NCBI GenBank assembly: GCA_965662575.1
Contig: CBFIHN010000034.1
Coordinates: forward strand, 1-17,883
From: CBFIHN01 sp965662575
GTDB taxonomy: Bacteria > Pseudomonadota > Gammaproteobacteria > Francisellales > CACEW01
Direction of reading: 5' to 3'
DNA length: 17,883 nucleotides
Part shown: positions 8,027 through 15,951 of the stretch, in pieces
Position numbering within the stretch: position 1 is the stretch's first letter
Layout: each line of letters opens with the position of its first letter
The notes under the pieces: model-generated
Seen by the model: only the letters and a program-made list of their open reading frames with translations
What the model was told of the DNA's origin: nothing
The model's database searches: none
Program-made: the position numbers and the translations under genes

Positions 8027-9028
8027 ATGTTGATACTTTCTGGTGATATTGGTGGAACAAATACTCGTTTAGCCTTGGTTGAATATCATGAGATTGAATC
8101 AGAACAAATTATCTCACAACAGGTTTATCCCAGTGGCGACTATGCGACATTGACTGAGATTATTCAGCAGTTTCTTCATGCTTGTGAGTATCAAGATGCA
8201 TCGATTGATCGTGCCTGCTTTGCAGTGGCAGGGCCGATTGCAAATGGGACAGTGAAGCTAACGAATTTGCCTTGGTACGTTAATGAAGATGATTTATCAC
8301 AGACATTGAATATCCAGAGAGTCAAGTTAATCAATGACTTTCGTGCGATTGGTTACGGTCTACAAGTGCTGACTCGGGATGACTTTATCACAATTCAACA
8401 GGGTCAGGTTGCAGCAAAAGGTGTGTCGGCCATTATTGGTGCAGGCACAGGATTGGGTGTGGCTTTGATCCATCAGCATGGGTCGGATATTTCAGTTAGT
8501 CCAACAGAAGGTGGACACGTTGATTTTGCACCTAGTGACGATGAGCAAATGGCTTTACTGCAATATTTGCAAACCAAAATACGGCGGGTGTCGCTAGAGC
8601 GAGTACTCTCGGGCCTAGGCTTAGTAAATATCTATAAGTATGTAAGGGATAATCCACGCTTTGGTGAAAAAGAGAATACAGAGCTACACCGGTTGGTGTT
8701 CAATAATAAGGAGGCCGCTGCCGATATTTCGTATTATGCGACAGCGCAGAATGATCCCATGGCTTTAAGGGCTTTAGATTTATTTATTAATGTCTACGGT
8801 GCTGCGGCAGGTAACCTGGCCCTGACAACACTACCATTTTCTGGGCTTTATTTGTGCGGTGGTATTGCAGCAAAATTGGCACCACAATTACAGGATGGTC
8901 GTTTTATGAAGAATTTTCTAGATAAAGGTAGAATGTCAAAGTTGTTGGAAGAAATTCCAGTCAACATTGTCTGTGATGGTTTGGTTGGGCTAAAAGGTGC
9001 AGCTTATTTTGCTGCCCAAATGAGTTGA
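8027..9028 (+). CDS. glk: glucokinase (bacterial Glk family)
   Basis: This 333-residue protein begins with the phosphate-binding motif GDIGGTNTRL (6-15). It shows the sugar-site LINDFRAIGYG with the likely catalytic Asp104, the adenosine-binding IGAGTGLGVA (137-146), EGGHVDF (161-167), and the ERVLSGLGLVNIY helix typical of E. coli-type Glk rather than zinc-containing ROK kinases. It phosphorylates cytosolic glucose with ATP to glucose 6-phosphate. It is divergent from dnaX across 124 bp that contain several short palindromes but no promoter I would commit to. The Shine-Dalgarno is weak. No sugar transporter is adjacent. Confidence 0.93.
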   Translation: MLILSGDIGGTNTRLALVEYHEIESEQIISQQVYPSGDYATLTEIIQQFLHACEYQDASIDRACFAVAGPIANGTVKLTNLPWYVNEDDLSQTLNIQRVKLINDFRAIGYGLQVLTRDDFITIQQGQVAAKGVSAIIGAGTGLGVALIHQHGSDISVSPTEGGHVDFAPSDDEQMALLQYLQTKIRRVSLERVLSGLGLVNIYKYVRDNPRFGEKENTELHRLVFNNKEAAADISYYATAQNDPMALRALDLFINVYGAAAGNLALTTLPFSGLYLCGGIAAKLAPQLQDGRFMKNFLDKGRMSKLLEEIPVNIVCDGLVGLKGAAYFAAQMS

Positions 9029-9272
9029 TAATGGGATTGTTGCACACTGCCTTGTGCGCGCCTAAACGCCGTTTTTTATTTTTTTCTGCCCAGCGGTTGT
9101 TTGCTATTAGTTAGCTGGTAACAGTCTCATGATATGCCATGTTGCTAGTCATAGGGTTTGCTGGTGTGTTGACTTGAGTTGTTTTAGTCGTTAACTGTTT
9201 GCTTGACTTTAGCCATCCGTGTCCTTAAGATCAGTGACGAATAATTTCAAGAAAAACCTAGGAGATATCTCT

Positions 9273-10010
9273 ATGAAAATTATTGCGACTGGGGTTGTTG
9301 CCTCTGCGGTGGCGTTAGCTTCTGTATCTTACGCAGGTGCACACAAGGCTCACCAAGTGAAATTGGCTACGCAAATGGATAAAGTTAGCTATACCATCGG
9401 TTATGATTTGGGTAAAAACTTCCATCAACAAGACATTAAGGCTACGCCAACGTTAGTTTATGCAGGTCTTAAAGCCGGCTTTGCTGGTGAAAAAGGTGCA
9501 CTTAGTGAGAAGCAAATGCAAGAAACTATGCAAGCTTTTCAAAAAGAAATGATGCAAAAAATGATGGCTAAGCAAAAAGAAGTTGCTGCAGCTAATGAGA
9601 AAAAAAGTGTTGCCTATTTAAGTCGCATGTCTCATATGAAAGGCGTTAAACAGATTGAGAAAGGCTTGTACTATAAAGTACTCAAAGCAGGAAAAGGCCC
9701 AATTCCGACTAAAGAAGACACTGTAACAGTCAACTATAAAGGTACGCTGCCCGATGGGAAGGTGTTTGACAGTTCTTATGCGCGTAAACAACCAGCAACT
9801 TTCCCTGTTAATGGTGTGATTCCGGGTTGGACTAAAGCATTAGAGAAAATGCCACAAGGTTCTACTTGGATGTTATATATTTCGCCAAAACTTGCTTATG
9901 GTAAATTTGCACCACCTAGCATTGGCGCTAACCAAGCATTAACATTCAAAGTTGAATTGCTTAAAGTCGAAAAGCCAAAAGCACATAAAGCTGATAAAGC
10001 GAAAAAATAG
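9273..10010 (+). CDS. Mip/FkpA-type periplasmic FKBP peptidyl-prolyl isomerase
   Basis: The reading frame extends up to a GTG at 9219, but the ATG at 9273 has AGGAG 8 nt upstream and starts a clean signal peptide (MKIIATGVVASAVALASVSYAGA), giving 245 residues. Residues 34-125 form the Mip-type dimerisation region and long helix (MDKVSYTIGYDLGKNF, then a Met/Lys/Gln-rich helix). Residues 132-232 are an FKBP domain with the active-site set Tyr155, Phe165, Asp166, Val182, Ile183, Trp186 and Tyr209. The lysine-rich tail (KAHKADKAKK) is unusual. Relatives fold periplasmic or surface proteins and, in Legionella, aid infection. Two TTGACT hexamers (9169 and 9203) lie upstream, each with a poor -10. 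Confidence 0.92.
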   Translation: MKIIATGVVASAVALASVSYAGAHKAHQVKLATQMDKVSYTIGYDLGKNFHQQDIKATPTLVYAGLKAGFAGEKGALSEKQMQETMQAFQKEMMQKMMAKQKEVAAANEKKSVAYLSRMSHMKGVKQIEKGLYYKVLKAGKGPIPTKEDTVTVNYKGTLPDGKVFDSSYARKQPATFPVNGVIPGWTKALEKMPQGSTWMLYISPKLAYGKFAPPSIGANQALTFKVELLKVEKPKAHKADKAKK

Positions 10011-10034
10011 AACTGGGCGATATCATCAGGTTAT

Positions 10035-10083
10035 AAGCGTCAAGTCCTGTGCGTGAGTTCACACTCTTGACGCTTGTAAATTT
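10035..10083 (+). terminator. long hairpin after the FKBP gene
   Basis: A perfect 10-bp stem, AAGCGTCAAG (10035-10044) with CTTGACGCTT (10066-10075), is followed by a T-rich but interrupted stretch (TAAATTTT). It is likely a weak intrinsic terminator or an mRNA-stabilising hairpin, the first of two in tandem. Confidence 0.55.
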
Positions 10084-10089
10084 TGTTTC

Positions 10090-10128
10090 AAGGAGCATTA
10101 TACCTCTGTGTGTAAAGCTCCTTTTTTT
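10090..10128 (+). terminator. intrinsic terminator between FKBP and dsbG-like genes
   Basis: The stem AAGGAGC (10090-10096) with GCTCCTT (10117-10123) runs into seven T (10122-10128), a standard Rho-independent terminator. It ends only 15 bp before the next start codon, which leaves no room for a normal promoter downstream. The next gene must therefore be read through, or be transcribed from a promoter overlapping the hairpins. Confidence 0.8.
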
Positions 10129-10143
10129 ATGTAGAGGTTAATA

Positions 10144-10977
10144 ATGAAAATTTCATTGGTAAAATCCGTTGTCTTTACCGTTGTTGTTGCAGTGATTGTT
10201 AGTGTGGCAACTTATTTCCTAAGCCATCAGAACCCAAAGCTTGCACTAGAGAAAATTACGAATCAAATTGATACGACAACGCATAATCAAGTGACGGTGT
10301 TAAGACACTTTAAGGCAACTGCAAATCTTGAAGGTTTTGTTGTGCAGAGTAAAGGTAAGATGCCTCAAGTCGGTATTTTGTATGCAGATCGTGCTGGGCG
10401 ATATTTAGTTTCGGGTGCGGTGATTACTGCTGATGGTAAAAATTTAGCAGAGAAAGATTATGCGAAATACGTCCAACCACATGCTGCGGTGAAAGCATTT
10501 AAAACCATTGCAAATACCGCTTGGATTGAGCAGGGTAAAGCGGATGCGCCGCATAAACTTTATGCTGTCATAGATCCAAATTGTATTTTCTGTCATCGGT
10601 TTTATCAAGCAATAGAACCAATGATTAAATCTGGGCAGATTGCGGTGCGTTGGATTGTTATAGGTTTGATTAAGCCTAGCAGTGCAGCAAAAGCACGAGC
10701 TATTTTTGCTGCCAATGAGCCTTTAGCAGCATTAGCTGAAAATGAAGCAAAATTCAAAGAATCGATAGAGGAGGGCGGTATTAAACCATTAACAACTGCC
10801 AATATGATTGCCGATGGAAAATTAGCTAGAAACATGACGTTTGCTCGAGCTAATGCCATCGCGCAAACTCCAACGCTTTATTTCAAAACCAAAGCGGGTG
10901 TTTTGAGTATGGATAGGGGGGCGCAGTCAGGAGACGCCTTGAAAAAATTTGTTGCTAACTTAAGCTCAAATTTTTAG
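10144..10977 (+). CDS. DsbG/DsbC-like thiol:disulfide interchange protein
   Basis: This 277-residue protein has an N-terminal signal peptide or anchor (residues 5-26), a cystatin-like dimerisation segment (about 30-105) and a thioredoxin-fold domain with the active site Cys147-Ile-Phe-Cys150 in DPNCIFCHRFY and a cis-proline at Thr242-Pro243. The stretch VRWIVIGLIKPSS closely resembles the DsbG segment VGVIKPES, and the spacing fits DsbG better than DsbA. Such proteins reduce or isomerise disulfides and protect periplasmic cysteines. The CIFC motif differs from the E. coli CPYC. AGAGG lies about 7 nt before the ATG. It may be co-expressed with the upstream FKBP by read-through of two hairpins, giving a periplasmic folding pair. 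Confidence 0.85.
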   Translation: MKISLVKSVVFTVVVAVIVSVATYFLSHQNPKLALEKITNQIDTTTHNQVTVLRHFKATANLEGFVVQSKGKMPQVGILYADRAGRYLVSGAVITADGKNLAEKDYAKYVQPHAAVKAFKTIANTAWIEQGKADAPHKLYAVIDPNCIFCHRFYQAIEPMIKSGQIAVRWIVIGLIKPSSAAKARAIFAANEPLAALAENEAKFKESIEEGGIKPLTTANMIADGKLARNMTFARANAIAQTPTLYFKTKAGVLSMDRGAQSGDALKKFVANLSSNF

Positions 10978-11006
10978 GATGTTTTATCTAATTGGTTTAT
11001 TAAAGA

Positions 11007-11174
11007 GAATAGCCCGTGGCTTGCCGGGCACTTTGATGCCTGGGGTTTCCTAGGGGCAGTGGGTGAGCGCTCCCCTTGGGTCGCCGTTGATGCGGCATTG
11101 CCGCATAGGCGAAATATTATCAGGGATAAAATACACCGCTGCTTGCGGCGGCGTGGTTTGTTTCAAGGCTATTC
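11007..11174. other. GC-rich structured intergenic element, putative ncRNA or dispersed repeat
   Basis: The 341-bp gap between dsbG-like and accD has no credible ORF, but it is far more GC-rich than its surroundings and full of stems. GAATAGCC (11007-11014) pairs with GGCTATTC (11167-11174) to close the element. Inside are GCCCG/CGGGC (11012-11028), TCGCC/GGCGA enclosing ATGCGGC-ATT-GCCGCAT (11081-11112), TTATC-AGG-GATAA (11117-11129) and CCGC-TGCTT-GCGG (11136-11148). Both strands fold equally, so orientation is unknown. The left edge resembles 17761-17797, which argues for a repeat family. It could instead be a small RNA ending at the terminator at 11225. I could not match it to 6S, RNase P, SRP or tmRNA. 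Confidence 0.5.
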
Positions 11175-11224
11175 CCCGCAGGTCGTGACTCATTGATCTT
11201 CGTTGTGTTAACATCATGATCAAT

Positions 11225-11258
11225 AAACTACCCCCGCAGAAAGTCAGAGGTAGTTTTT
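11225..11258 (+). terminator. intrinsic terminator upstream of accD
   Basis: AAACTACC (11225-11232) pairs with GGTAGTTT (11249-11256), followed by TTTTT (11254-11258), and the loop is about 16 nt. It would end transcription coming from the dsbG-like gene or from the structured element and insulate accD, whose ATG is 61 bp further on. Confidence 0.7.
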
Positions 11259-11318
11259 AATGAATATGAATAGACTAATGCCATAGAGTTTAACTTTTAT
11301 TGATTAGGTGAATTATCA

Positions 11319-12191
11319 ATGAGCTGGATGAAAGATATTATCTTGCCGCGGATTCGTACCGAGAAAAAGCAAAATAAGAAGGGTGTTCCTGAGGGTGTTT
11401 GGGATAAATGCCCTTCCTGCTGTGCATCACTTTATCGCCCAGAACTGGAACGCAACCTCTGGGTTTGTCCGCAGTGTGATCATCACTTGCGTATCCGTCC
11501 GCGCAACCGGTTAGAGAAATTTTTTGATCAGGGTTCTATCATCGAATTGGCGGATCATATTTTGCCAGTAGATGCGCTGAAATTTAAAGATACTAAAAGT
11601 TATAAAGATCGATTATCCGCAGCACAGAAAAGTACACAAGAAGATGAGGCGCTGTTAGTCATGTCTGGTCAAGTCAAAGGCTTGCCATTGGTCGCGACAG
11701 CTTTCAACTTTTATTTTTTGGGTGGCTCGATGGGATCAGTTGTTGGTGAGCGCTTTGTGCAAGCAGTGAATTATTGCCTTGAACATAAGTTGCCACTGGT
11801 TTGCTTTTCTGCCAGTGGTGGTGCGCGTATGCAAGAATCTTTATTTTCATTGATGCAGATGGCTAAAGTGAGTGCTGCATTGGCGAGAATGAAACAAGCA
11901 TCACTGCCGTATATTGTTGTTCTATCTGACCCCACAGCCGGTGGTGTTTCTGCCAGTTTAGCCATGTTAGGTGATATTCATATTGCGGAGCCAAATGCTT
12001 TAATTTGTTTTGCAGGACCTCGGGTTATTGAGCAAACTGTGCGTGAAAAATTACCTGAAGGTTTTCAGCGCAGTGAGTTCCTGCAGGAAAAAGGAATGGT
12101 TGATATGATTATCGATCGGCGCCAACTAAGAGAGCGTATTGCTGATTTGCTTGCAAAGCTATTACATACAAAAATAGATGAAGCTGGGTGA
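11319..12191 (+). CDS. accD: acetyl-CoA carboxylase carboxyltransferase subunit beta
   Basis: This 290-residue protein has the AccD N-terminal zinc ribbon (Cys31, Cys34, Cys50, Cys53 in CPSC and CPQC around YRPELERNLWV). The crotonase-like carboxyltransferase domain follows, with SASGGARMQE, LSDPTAGGVSAS and AGPRVIEQTVREKLPEGFQ. With AccA it transfers the carboxyl from biotin to acetyl-CoA, the first committed step of fatty acid synthesis. AGGTG lies 8 nt before the ATG. It is the first gene of an operon with folC, whose start lies 14 nt inside accD. The order accD-folC-dedD-cvpA is the usual one in gammaproteobacteria. Confidence 0.97.
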   Translation: MSWMKDIILPRIRTEKKQNKKGVPEGVWDKCPSCCASLYRPELERNLWVCPQCDHHLRIRPRNRLEKFFDQGSIIELADHILPVDALKFKDTKSYKDRLSAAQKSTQEDEALLVMSGQVKGLPLVATAFNFYFLGGSMGSVVGERFVQAVNYCLEHKLPLVCFSASGGARMQESLFSLMQMAKVSAALARMKQASLPYIVVLSDPTAGGVSASLAMLGDIHIAEPNALICFAGPRVIEQTVREKLPEGFQRSEFLQEKGMVDMIIDRRQLRERIADLLAKLLHTKIDEAG

Positions 12192-13398
12192 GTATTTAGA
12201 CAAGCTTGAACATCTTCAGGCTGTTGATGACTTTGATTTGAAAATGAGCGAAGCGTTAGCAAAACGTTGCGGCTTGATGAGTCCTGATGCTTTTGTAATC
12301 ACTGTAACAGGAACAAATGGCAAAGGCTCAACGGTAGCTATTTTGGAAGCAATCCTCTTGGCCTCAGGCCTCAGTGTCGGTACATTCACGTCACCGCATT
12401 TACTGTCGTTTAATGAGCGTATTCGGATAAATGGACAAAATGTTTCTGACCAAGTGCTTATTAGTGCATTTGAATTTCTTTCACCGTTAACTGCAGAAAG
12501 TTATTTGGGATATTTTAAGCATAGTTTTTTTGCGGCATTATATGTGTTCCAGCAACAGTTTTTGGATGTCATTTTACTTGAGGTTGGTATTGGTGGCCGT
12601 TTGGATGTCACTAATATTATTGATAGTGATCTTGCGGTGATTACATCGATAGGTTTGGATCATATGGATCGTTTAGGCAATACTCGCGAGCAAATCGCGC
12701 ACGAGAAAGCCGGTATTATGCGCCAGGGTAGGGCTGTGATCATTGGAGATCCAAATCCGCCAAAGATATTATTTGATATCGCGAATAAGCTCAGCAGTCA
12801 CAGTTATGCATTAAATAAAGACTATGGCTATCAAGATTGCGACACGTATTGGCAATGGTCTACAAAAAATTGCCAAAAGCCAGATTTACCTAAGTTAAAC
12901 TTAGGGCTAGATAATGCATCGACAGCTTTGATGGCATTGAATGAATCTCCCTTTACTATCAGTGATCAAGCAATTATTGCAGGGCTAAAGAATACTTTTT
13001 TACCTGGTCGCTTTGAGCAAATTAAGCGCCAAGGTCAGCCAGACATTATTTTAGATGTCGCGCATAATAAAGCTTCTGCGCAACGCCTGGCAGATTCTTT
13101 GAACTTGAATCGATGTCAAGGGGAAACTTATGGGTTATTCTCTGCGATGTCTGACAAGGATATTGAAGGTATTGTTATGCCTATGGTTTCATCGATAAGG
13201 CATTGGTTTTATGCTCAGCTCAAGTCCTCCCGTGGTGCAAGTTTAGATCAGTTATCGGATTGTTTGCCAGGAAGGGCAAAGCCTTTTGATAATCTTGCGA
13301 TGGCATGGCGATCTATTATGAGTTTAGCTCAGTCAAATGATCGTATTGTGGTCTTTGGGTCGTTTCATTTAGTAGCGGCGGTTAAAAAATTTTTATGA
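12178..13398 (+). CDS. folC: bifunctional folylpolyglutamate/dihydrofolate synthase FolC
   Basis: This 406-residue Mur-ligase-type enzyme shows the P-loop VTGTNGKGS (43-51), TSPHLLSFNERIRI (71-84), the GGRLDVTN motif (139-146), the HEKAGI motif (175-180) and the LPGRFE linker into the C-terminal domain. It adds glutamate to dihydropteroate and to folates. The usual DVAHNP motif of the C-terminal domain reads DVAHNK (293-298), so the proline is replaced by lysine; the rest of the domain (AMSDKDIEGI, FGSFHLVAAV) is intact and I expect it to work. It overlaps accD by 14 nt and the next gene by 4 nt (ATGA). Confidence 0.94.
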   Translation: MKLGEYLDKLEHLQAVDDFDLKMSEALAKRCGLMSPDAFVITVTGTNGKGSTVAILEAILLASGLSVGTFTSPHLLSFNERIRINGQNVSDQVLISAFEFLSPLTAESYLGYFKHSFFAALYVFQQQFLDVILLEVGIGGRLDVTNIIDSDLAVITSIGLDHMDRLGNTREQIAHEKAGIMRQGRAVIIGDPNPPKILFDIANKLSSHSYALNKDYGYQDCDTYWQWSTKNCQKPDLPKLNLGLDNASTALMALNESPFTISDQAIIAGLKNTFLPGRFEQIKRQGQPDIILDVAHNKASAQRLADSLNLNRCQGETYGLFSAMSDKDIEGIVMPMVSSIRHWFYAQLKSSRGASLDQLSDCLPGRAKPFDNLAMAWRSIMSLAQSNDRIVVFGSFHLVAAVKKFL

Positions 13399-13859
13399 GA
13401 TTAGATCATATGGGGTATCTTGGCAGCTTAAATAATAAGCTAATTATCGTTTTGTTTTTATTCTCACTATCTTCCTTTGTATTTGCTATGCCAATGCCTC
13501 CTTGGCCAAATATGCCTAAAATTGCAGAACCCGGACTATTAGCTTTACAAAAAAAGGCGCCTAAAAATCTGATGCGTCCGGCCAAAGTGAATGATGACCT
13601 TGCACATAGTCAAGCTTGGGCGTTACCAATTGTAAAAAATTATGATAATAGAGGGGCAAAAGCGATGAGTGCTTGGTTGCAGAGCAAAAAAATCATCAAT
13701 TATATCCAGTCCAATGGTCCCAAACGCTTTCAGGTCATTATTGGGCCGAGTCTGGATAAAGACCGTTTATTAGCAATGGTACAAGAGTGGCCACAGCATT
13801 TTCCTCATTTAGGTGATGCGATACAATATCAAGCAACATTTTTAGGAGACCATAGATGA
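13395..13859 (+). CDS. secreted SPOR-like protein in the dedD position
   Basis: This 154-residue protein has a hydrophobic segment at residues 15-31 that looks like a signal peptide or anchor, a Pro/Met-rich spacer, and a C-terminal stretch (about 72-150) with the rhythm of a SPOR peptidoglycan-binding domain: WALPIVKNYDNRGAKAMSAW, then FQVIIGPSLDKDRLLAMV. DedD, the cell-division SPOR protein, occupies this slot between folC and cvpA in related genomes. This copy is shorter and diverged, without the long acidic linker of DedD. Four-base ATGA overlaps join it to both neighbours. The SPOR assignment rests on context plus weak pattern; an internal start at Met6 is possible. Confidence 0.6.
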   Translation: MRLDHMGYLGSLNNKLIIVLFLFSLSSFVFAMPMPPWPNMPKIAEPGLLALQKKAPKNLMRPAKVNDDLAHSQAWALPIVKNYDNRGAKAMSAWLQSKKIINYIQSNGPKRFQVIIGPSLDKDRLLAMVQEWPQHFPHLGDAIQYQATFLGDHR

Positions 13860-14413
13860 GCTTAACATTCTTAGATTACATAATTTTTGTCATTTTAATC
13901 TTATCGGTTATTTTAGGTGCTTGGCGGGGCTTGCTTCGTGAAATGTTAGCATTGCTTGTTTGGGTTTTGGCTTTTGCTATTCCTATTTTTTTTACGCCAA
14001 TGCTTGAGCCACATTTGACTTCGGTGATTACAACGGCCTGGGCTCGAGTTGCGTTTAGTTATATTTTTCTGTTTATAGTGAGTTTCGTTGTTTTCGGTAT
14101 TATTGCTGCATTGCTAGGTAAAATGGTTGCTGCCAGTGGCTTATCGCTAGGTAATCGTCTCTTAGGTGTTATTTTTGGCGTGGTCAGGGGTTTGTTTTTA
14201 GCAACGACTCTATTGGTTATTGCCAATTTTCTAGGCTGTAGCCAGTACACTTGGTGGCAACATTCTAGAACAATGCCTTACTTCTCCAGTACAGTGCAGC
14301 TAATCAATAAGCAATTACTAAAAAATGCTTCAGCCCAACAGGCAAAGGAAAGACTTAACTCTAAGCCAGAGCAGGCTGAACAGTCTTCTGATGTGTCTGA
14401 TCCTAGCCTATGA
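13856..14413 (+). CDS. cvpA: CvpA family inner-membrane protein
   Basis: This 185-residue protein has four predicted membrane helices (about 6-25, 28-47, 62-90 and 100-125) and a hydrophilic C-terminal tail rich in Gln, Glu and Ser. The family signatures LDYIIFVILILSVILGAWRGLLRE at the start and SGLSLGNRLLGVIFGVVRGL in the middle are clear. CvpA is required for colicin V production in E. coli and contributes to envelope stress tolerance in several gammaproteobacteria; its biochemical role is unsettled. In E. coli it precedes purF. Here it overlaps miaE by 4 nt and no purF follows. Confidence 0.92.
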   Translation: MSLTFLDYIIFVILILSVILGAWRGLLREMLALLVWVLAFAIPIFFTPMLEPHLTSVITTAWARVAFSYIFLFIVSFVVFGIIAALLGKMVAASGLSLGNRLLGVIFGVVRGLFLATTLLVIANFLGCSQYTWWQHSRTMPYFSSTVQLINKQLLKNASAQQAKERLNSKPEQAEQSSDVSDPSL

Positions 14414-15000
14414 CAGTCACACAATTTTTATTTTGCACAACACCACAAGTTTGGATTGAGTGTGCGCTTGAGAATATAGAGTTGTTACTGATTGATCATG
14501 CGCATTGTGAGAAAAAAGCGGCGGCAACAGCCTTACAATTAATCCATCGTTACAGCCATTATCCTAATTTGCTAGTAAAGTTATCGAAGTTAGCACGCGA
14601 AGAGCTGCGGCACTTTGAGCAAGTTTTAGGGATTTTGAAAAAACAAGGTATTGCCTTTCGTGGTTTGAGTTCATCTGGCTATGCGAGAGGCTTGCATGCT
14701 CATATTCGCCAGAGTGAGCCTGATCTTTTGGTGGATACAATGATTGTTAATGCCATTATTGAAGCGCGCTCTTGTGAGCGATTCTCAGTGTTAGTGCCAC
14801 ATTTGGAGACAGAATTGGCAAAATTTTACCAGGGCTTGCTGGCCTCAGAGGCTAGGCATTTTAAGGTTTATTTAGATTTTGCTGAATATTTTTCACGGCA
14901 AAGTATATCCGATCGTGTTAAATTATTTCTCGCTGTCGAACAGCAGTTGATTCAAAAAAAGGACGTGGCTTTTCGTTTTCATAGTGGCATTCCAGTTTAG
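14410..15000 (+). CDS. miaE: tRNA hydroxylase MiaE (ms2io6A37 formation)
   Basis: This 196-residue ferritin-like diiron protein has metal ligands visible as Glu34, Glu65-x2-His68 (EELRH), Glu118 (IIEARSCERF) and Glu147-x2-His150 (SEARHF). MiaE hydroxylates the isopentenyl side chain of ms2i6A at position 37 of tRNAs that read codons starting with U. Its substrate is therefore not the tRNA-Ile2 encoded just downstream, and the adjacency is probably incidental. The ATG overlaps the cvpA stop (ATGA), making it the last gene of the accD operon. A weak stem with G-U pairs (about 15007-15028) follows without a T run. Confidence 0.92.
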   Translation: MTVTQFLFCTTPQVWIECALENIELLLIDHAHCEKKAAATALQLIHRYSHYPNLLVKLSKLAREELRHFEQVLGILKKQGIAFRGLSSSGYARGLHAHIRQSEPDLLVDTMIVNAIIEARSCERFSVLVPHLETELAKFYQGLLASEARHFKVYLDFAEYFSRQSISDRVKLFLAVEQQLIQKKDVAFRFHSGIPV

Positions 15001-15040
15001 CATCAAGGAAGTGCATACAGCGATGTGCTTTACCATGATG

Positions 15041-15069
15041 TTGAATTTTTCGTTAATTCTCTGTAAGCT
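15041..15069 (+). promoter_or_regulatory. likely tRNA promoter
   Basis: TTGAAT (15041-15046), a 17-bp spacer and TAAGCT (15064-15069) lie 14 bp before the tRNA, with a GC-rich discriminator (CCGGC) between, as is common for stable-RNA promoters. The -10 match is poor. Confidence 0.4.
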
Positions 15070-15083
15070 AACCGGCTCAGTGT

Positions 15084-15160
<77 letters not shown>

Positions 15161-15179
15161 TATATAGCAACTTTTTCAG

Positions 15180-15196
15180 AGGTTTTTAACCTTTTT
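15180..15196 (+). terminator. short terminator-like hairpin after the tRNA
   Basis: AGGTT-TTT-AACCT followed by TTTT. The five-pair stem is marginal, but it is correctly placed to end the tRNA transcript, just before the IS end at 15201. Confidence 0.35.
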
Positions 15197-15253
15197 AATT
15201 GGCTCTGTCACATTAATTTTAAAAGTTGGAGACGAGGGGATATGCAGACATAA

Positions 15254-15951
15254 TTATGCTGCGAGGTCGTAAAATTGCCTCCAAGCTGGTTGATTCTCGG
15301 CATTTTCCATTTGCCCTTTTTTAAGCATGTGATGCAACTCAATTCCAGCAATCGCCGCCTCAGCTGAGTCAAAGCTTTTAAAGCCCTTCGTATATTTAGT
15401 AATCCATTTAATAAACCGATGGTCTTGCTCCACGATATTATTGAGGTACTTGATTCGTCGTACCTCAATGAATAAACAGTCAATCCCTGATAAAAACAAC
15501 AGCATATTGAGGCGGTGACAAGCGGCCGTGTTGGCACCACTTTTGTCGATGGTTATTTTCTCTGGTAGCCCTCTGGAGCCAATGGACTTTTCGAAAAACT
15601 TCATCACTGCTTTGTGGTCACGTTTCTCTGAGAGCATAAAGTCAACGGTAGCAGCTTCTTTATCAACGGCGCGATACAGATACACCCATTTGCCATTAAC
15701 CTTTATATATGTTTCATCCATACGCCAACTGCTGCCAACAGGTTTTTTGCGTGAACGAAAAACTTGCTCCAGTTGCGGTGCATATGTTGATACCCAGCGC
15801 TGGACACTGGAGTGATCGATTTGGACACCTCGTTCATCCATCAATTCTTCAATGGCACGATAGCTCAATGGGTAAGCCAATAGCGCACTGTCATCAAAAT
15901 AATATCTTTGGGAAAACGGCGAAACTTAAAGCTAATCATTGCATTATCCAT
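15254..15951 (-). pseudogene. IS6-family DDE transposase, frameshifted near the N-terminus
   Basis: The natural start is the ATG at 15951 (MDNAMISFKFRRFPKDIIL, then MTVRYW), which runs into a stop within about 30 codons. The remainder reads on in another frame from about 15880 (AYPLSYRAIEELMDERGV) to the end at 15254, 208 residues. At the junction TATTGGCTTACCC the family would be expected to read TATTGGCTTGCTTACCC, so loss of one copy of a GCTT tandem explains the shift. The catalytic triad is present: Asp in WRMDETYIKV, Asp in TIDKSGANT, Glu in NNIVEQDHRF. Without the N-terminal DNA-binding part this copy is probably inactive in cis. Confidence 0.85.

Noticed and set aside
9040..9088. Terminator after glk
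   Set aside because: GCACA/TGTGC is followed by unrelated bases before the T-rich tract, and no stem abuts the T run, so I would not call it.
11007..11174. Structured element as 6S RNA, RNase P RNA, SRP RNA or tmRNA
   Set aside because: The size and closing stem suggested 6S RNA, but the interior branches into several hairpins instead of one rod with a central bubble. The conserved RNase P, SRP and tmRNA motifs are absent.
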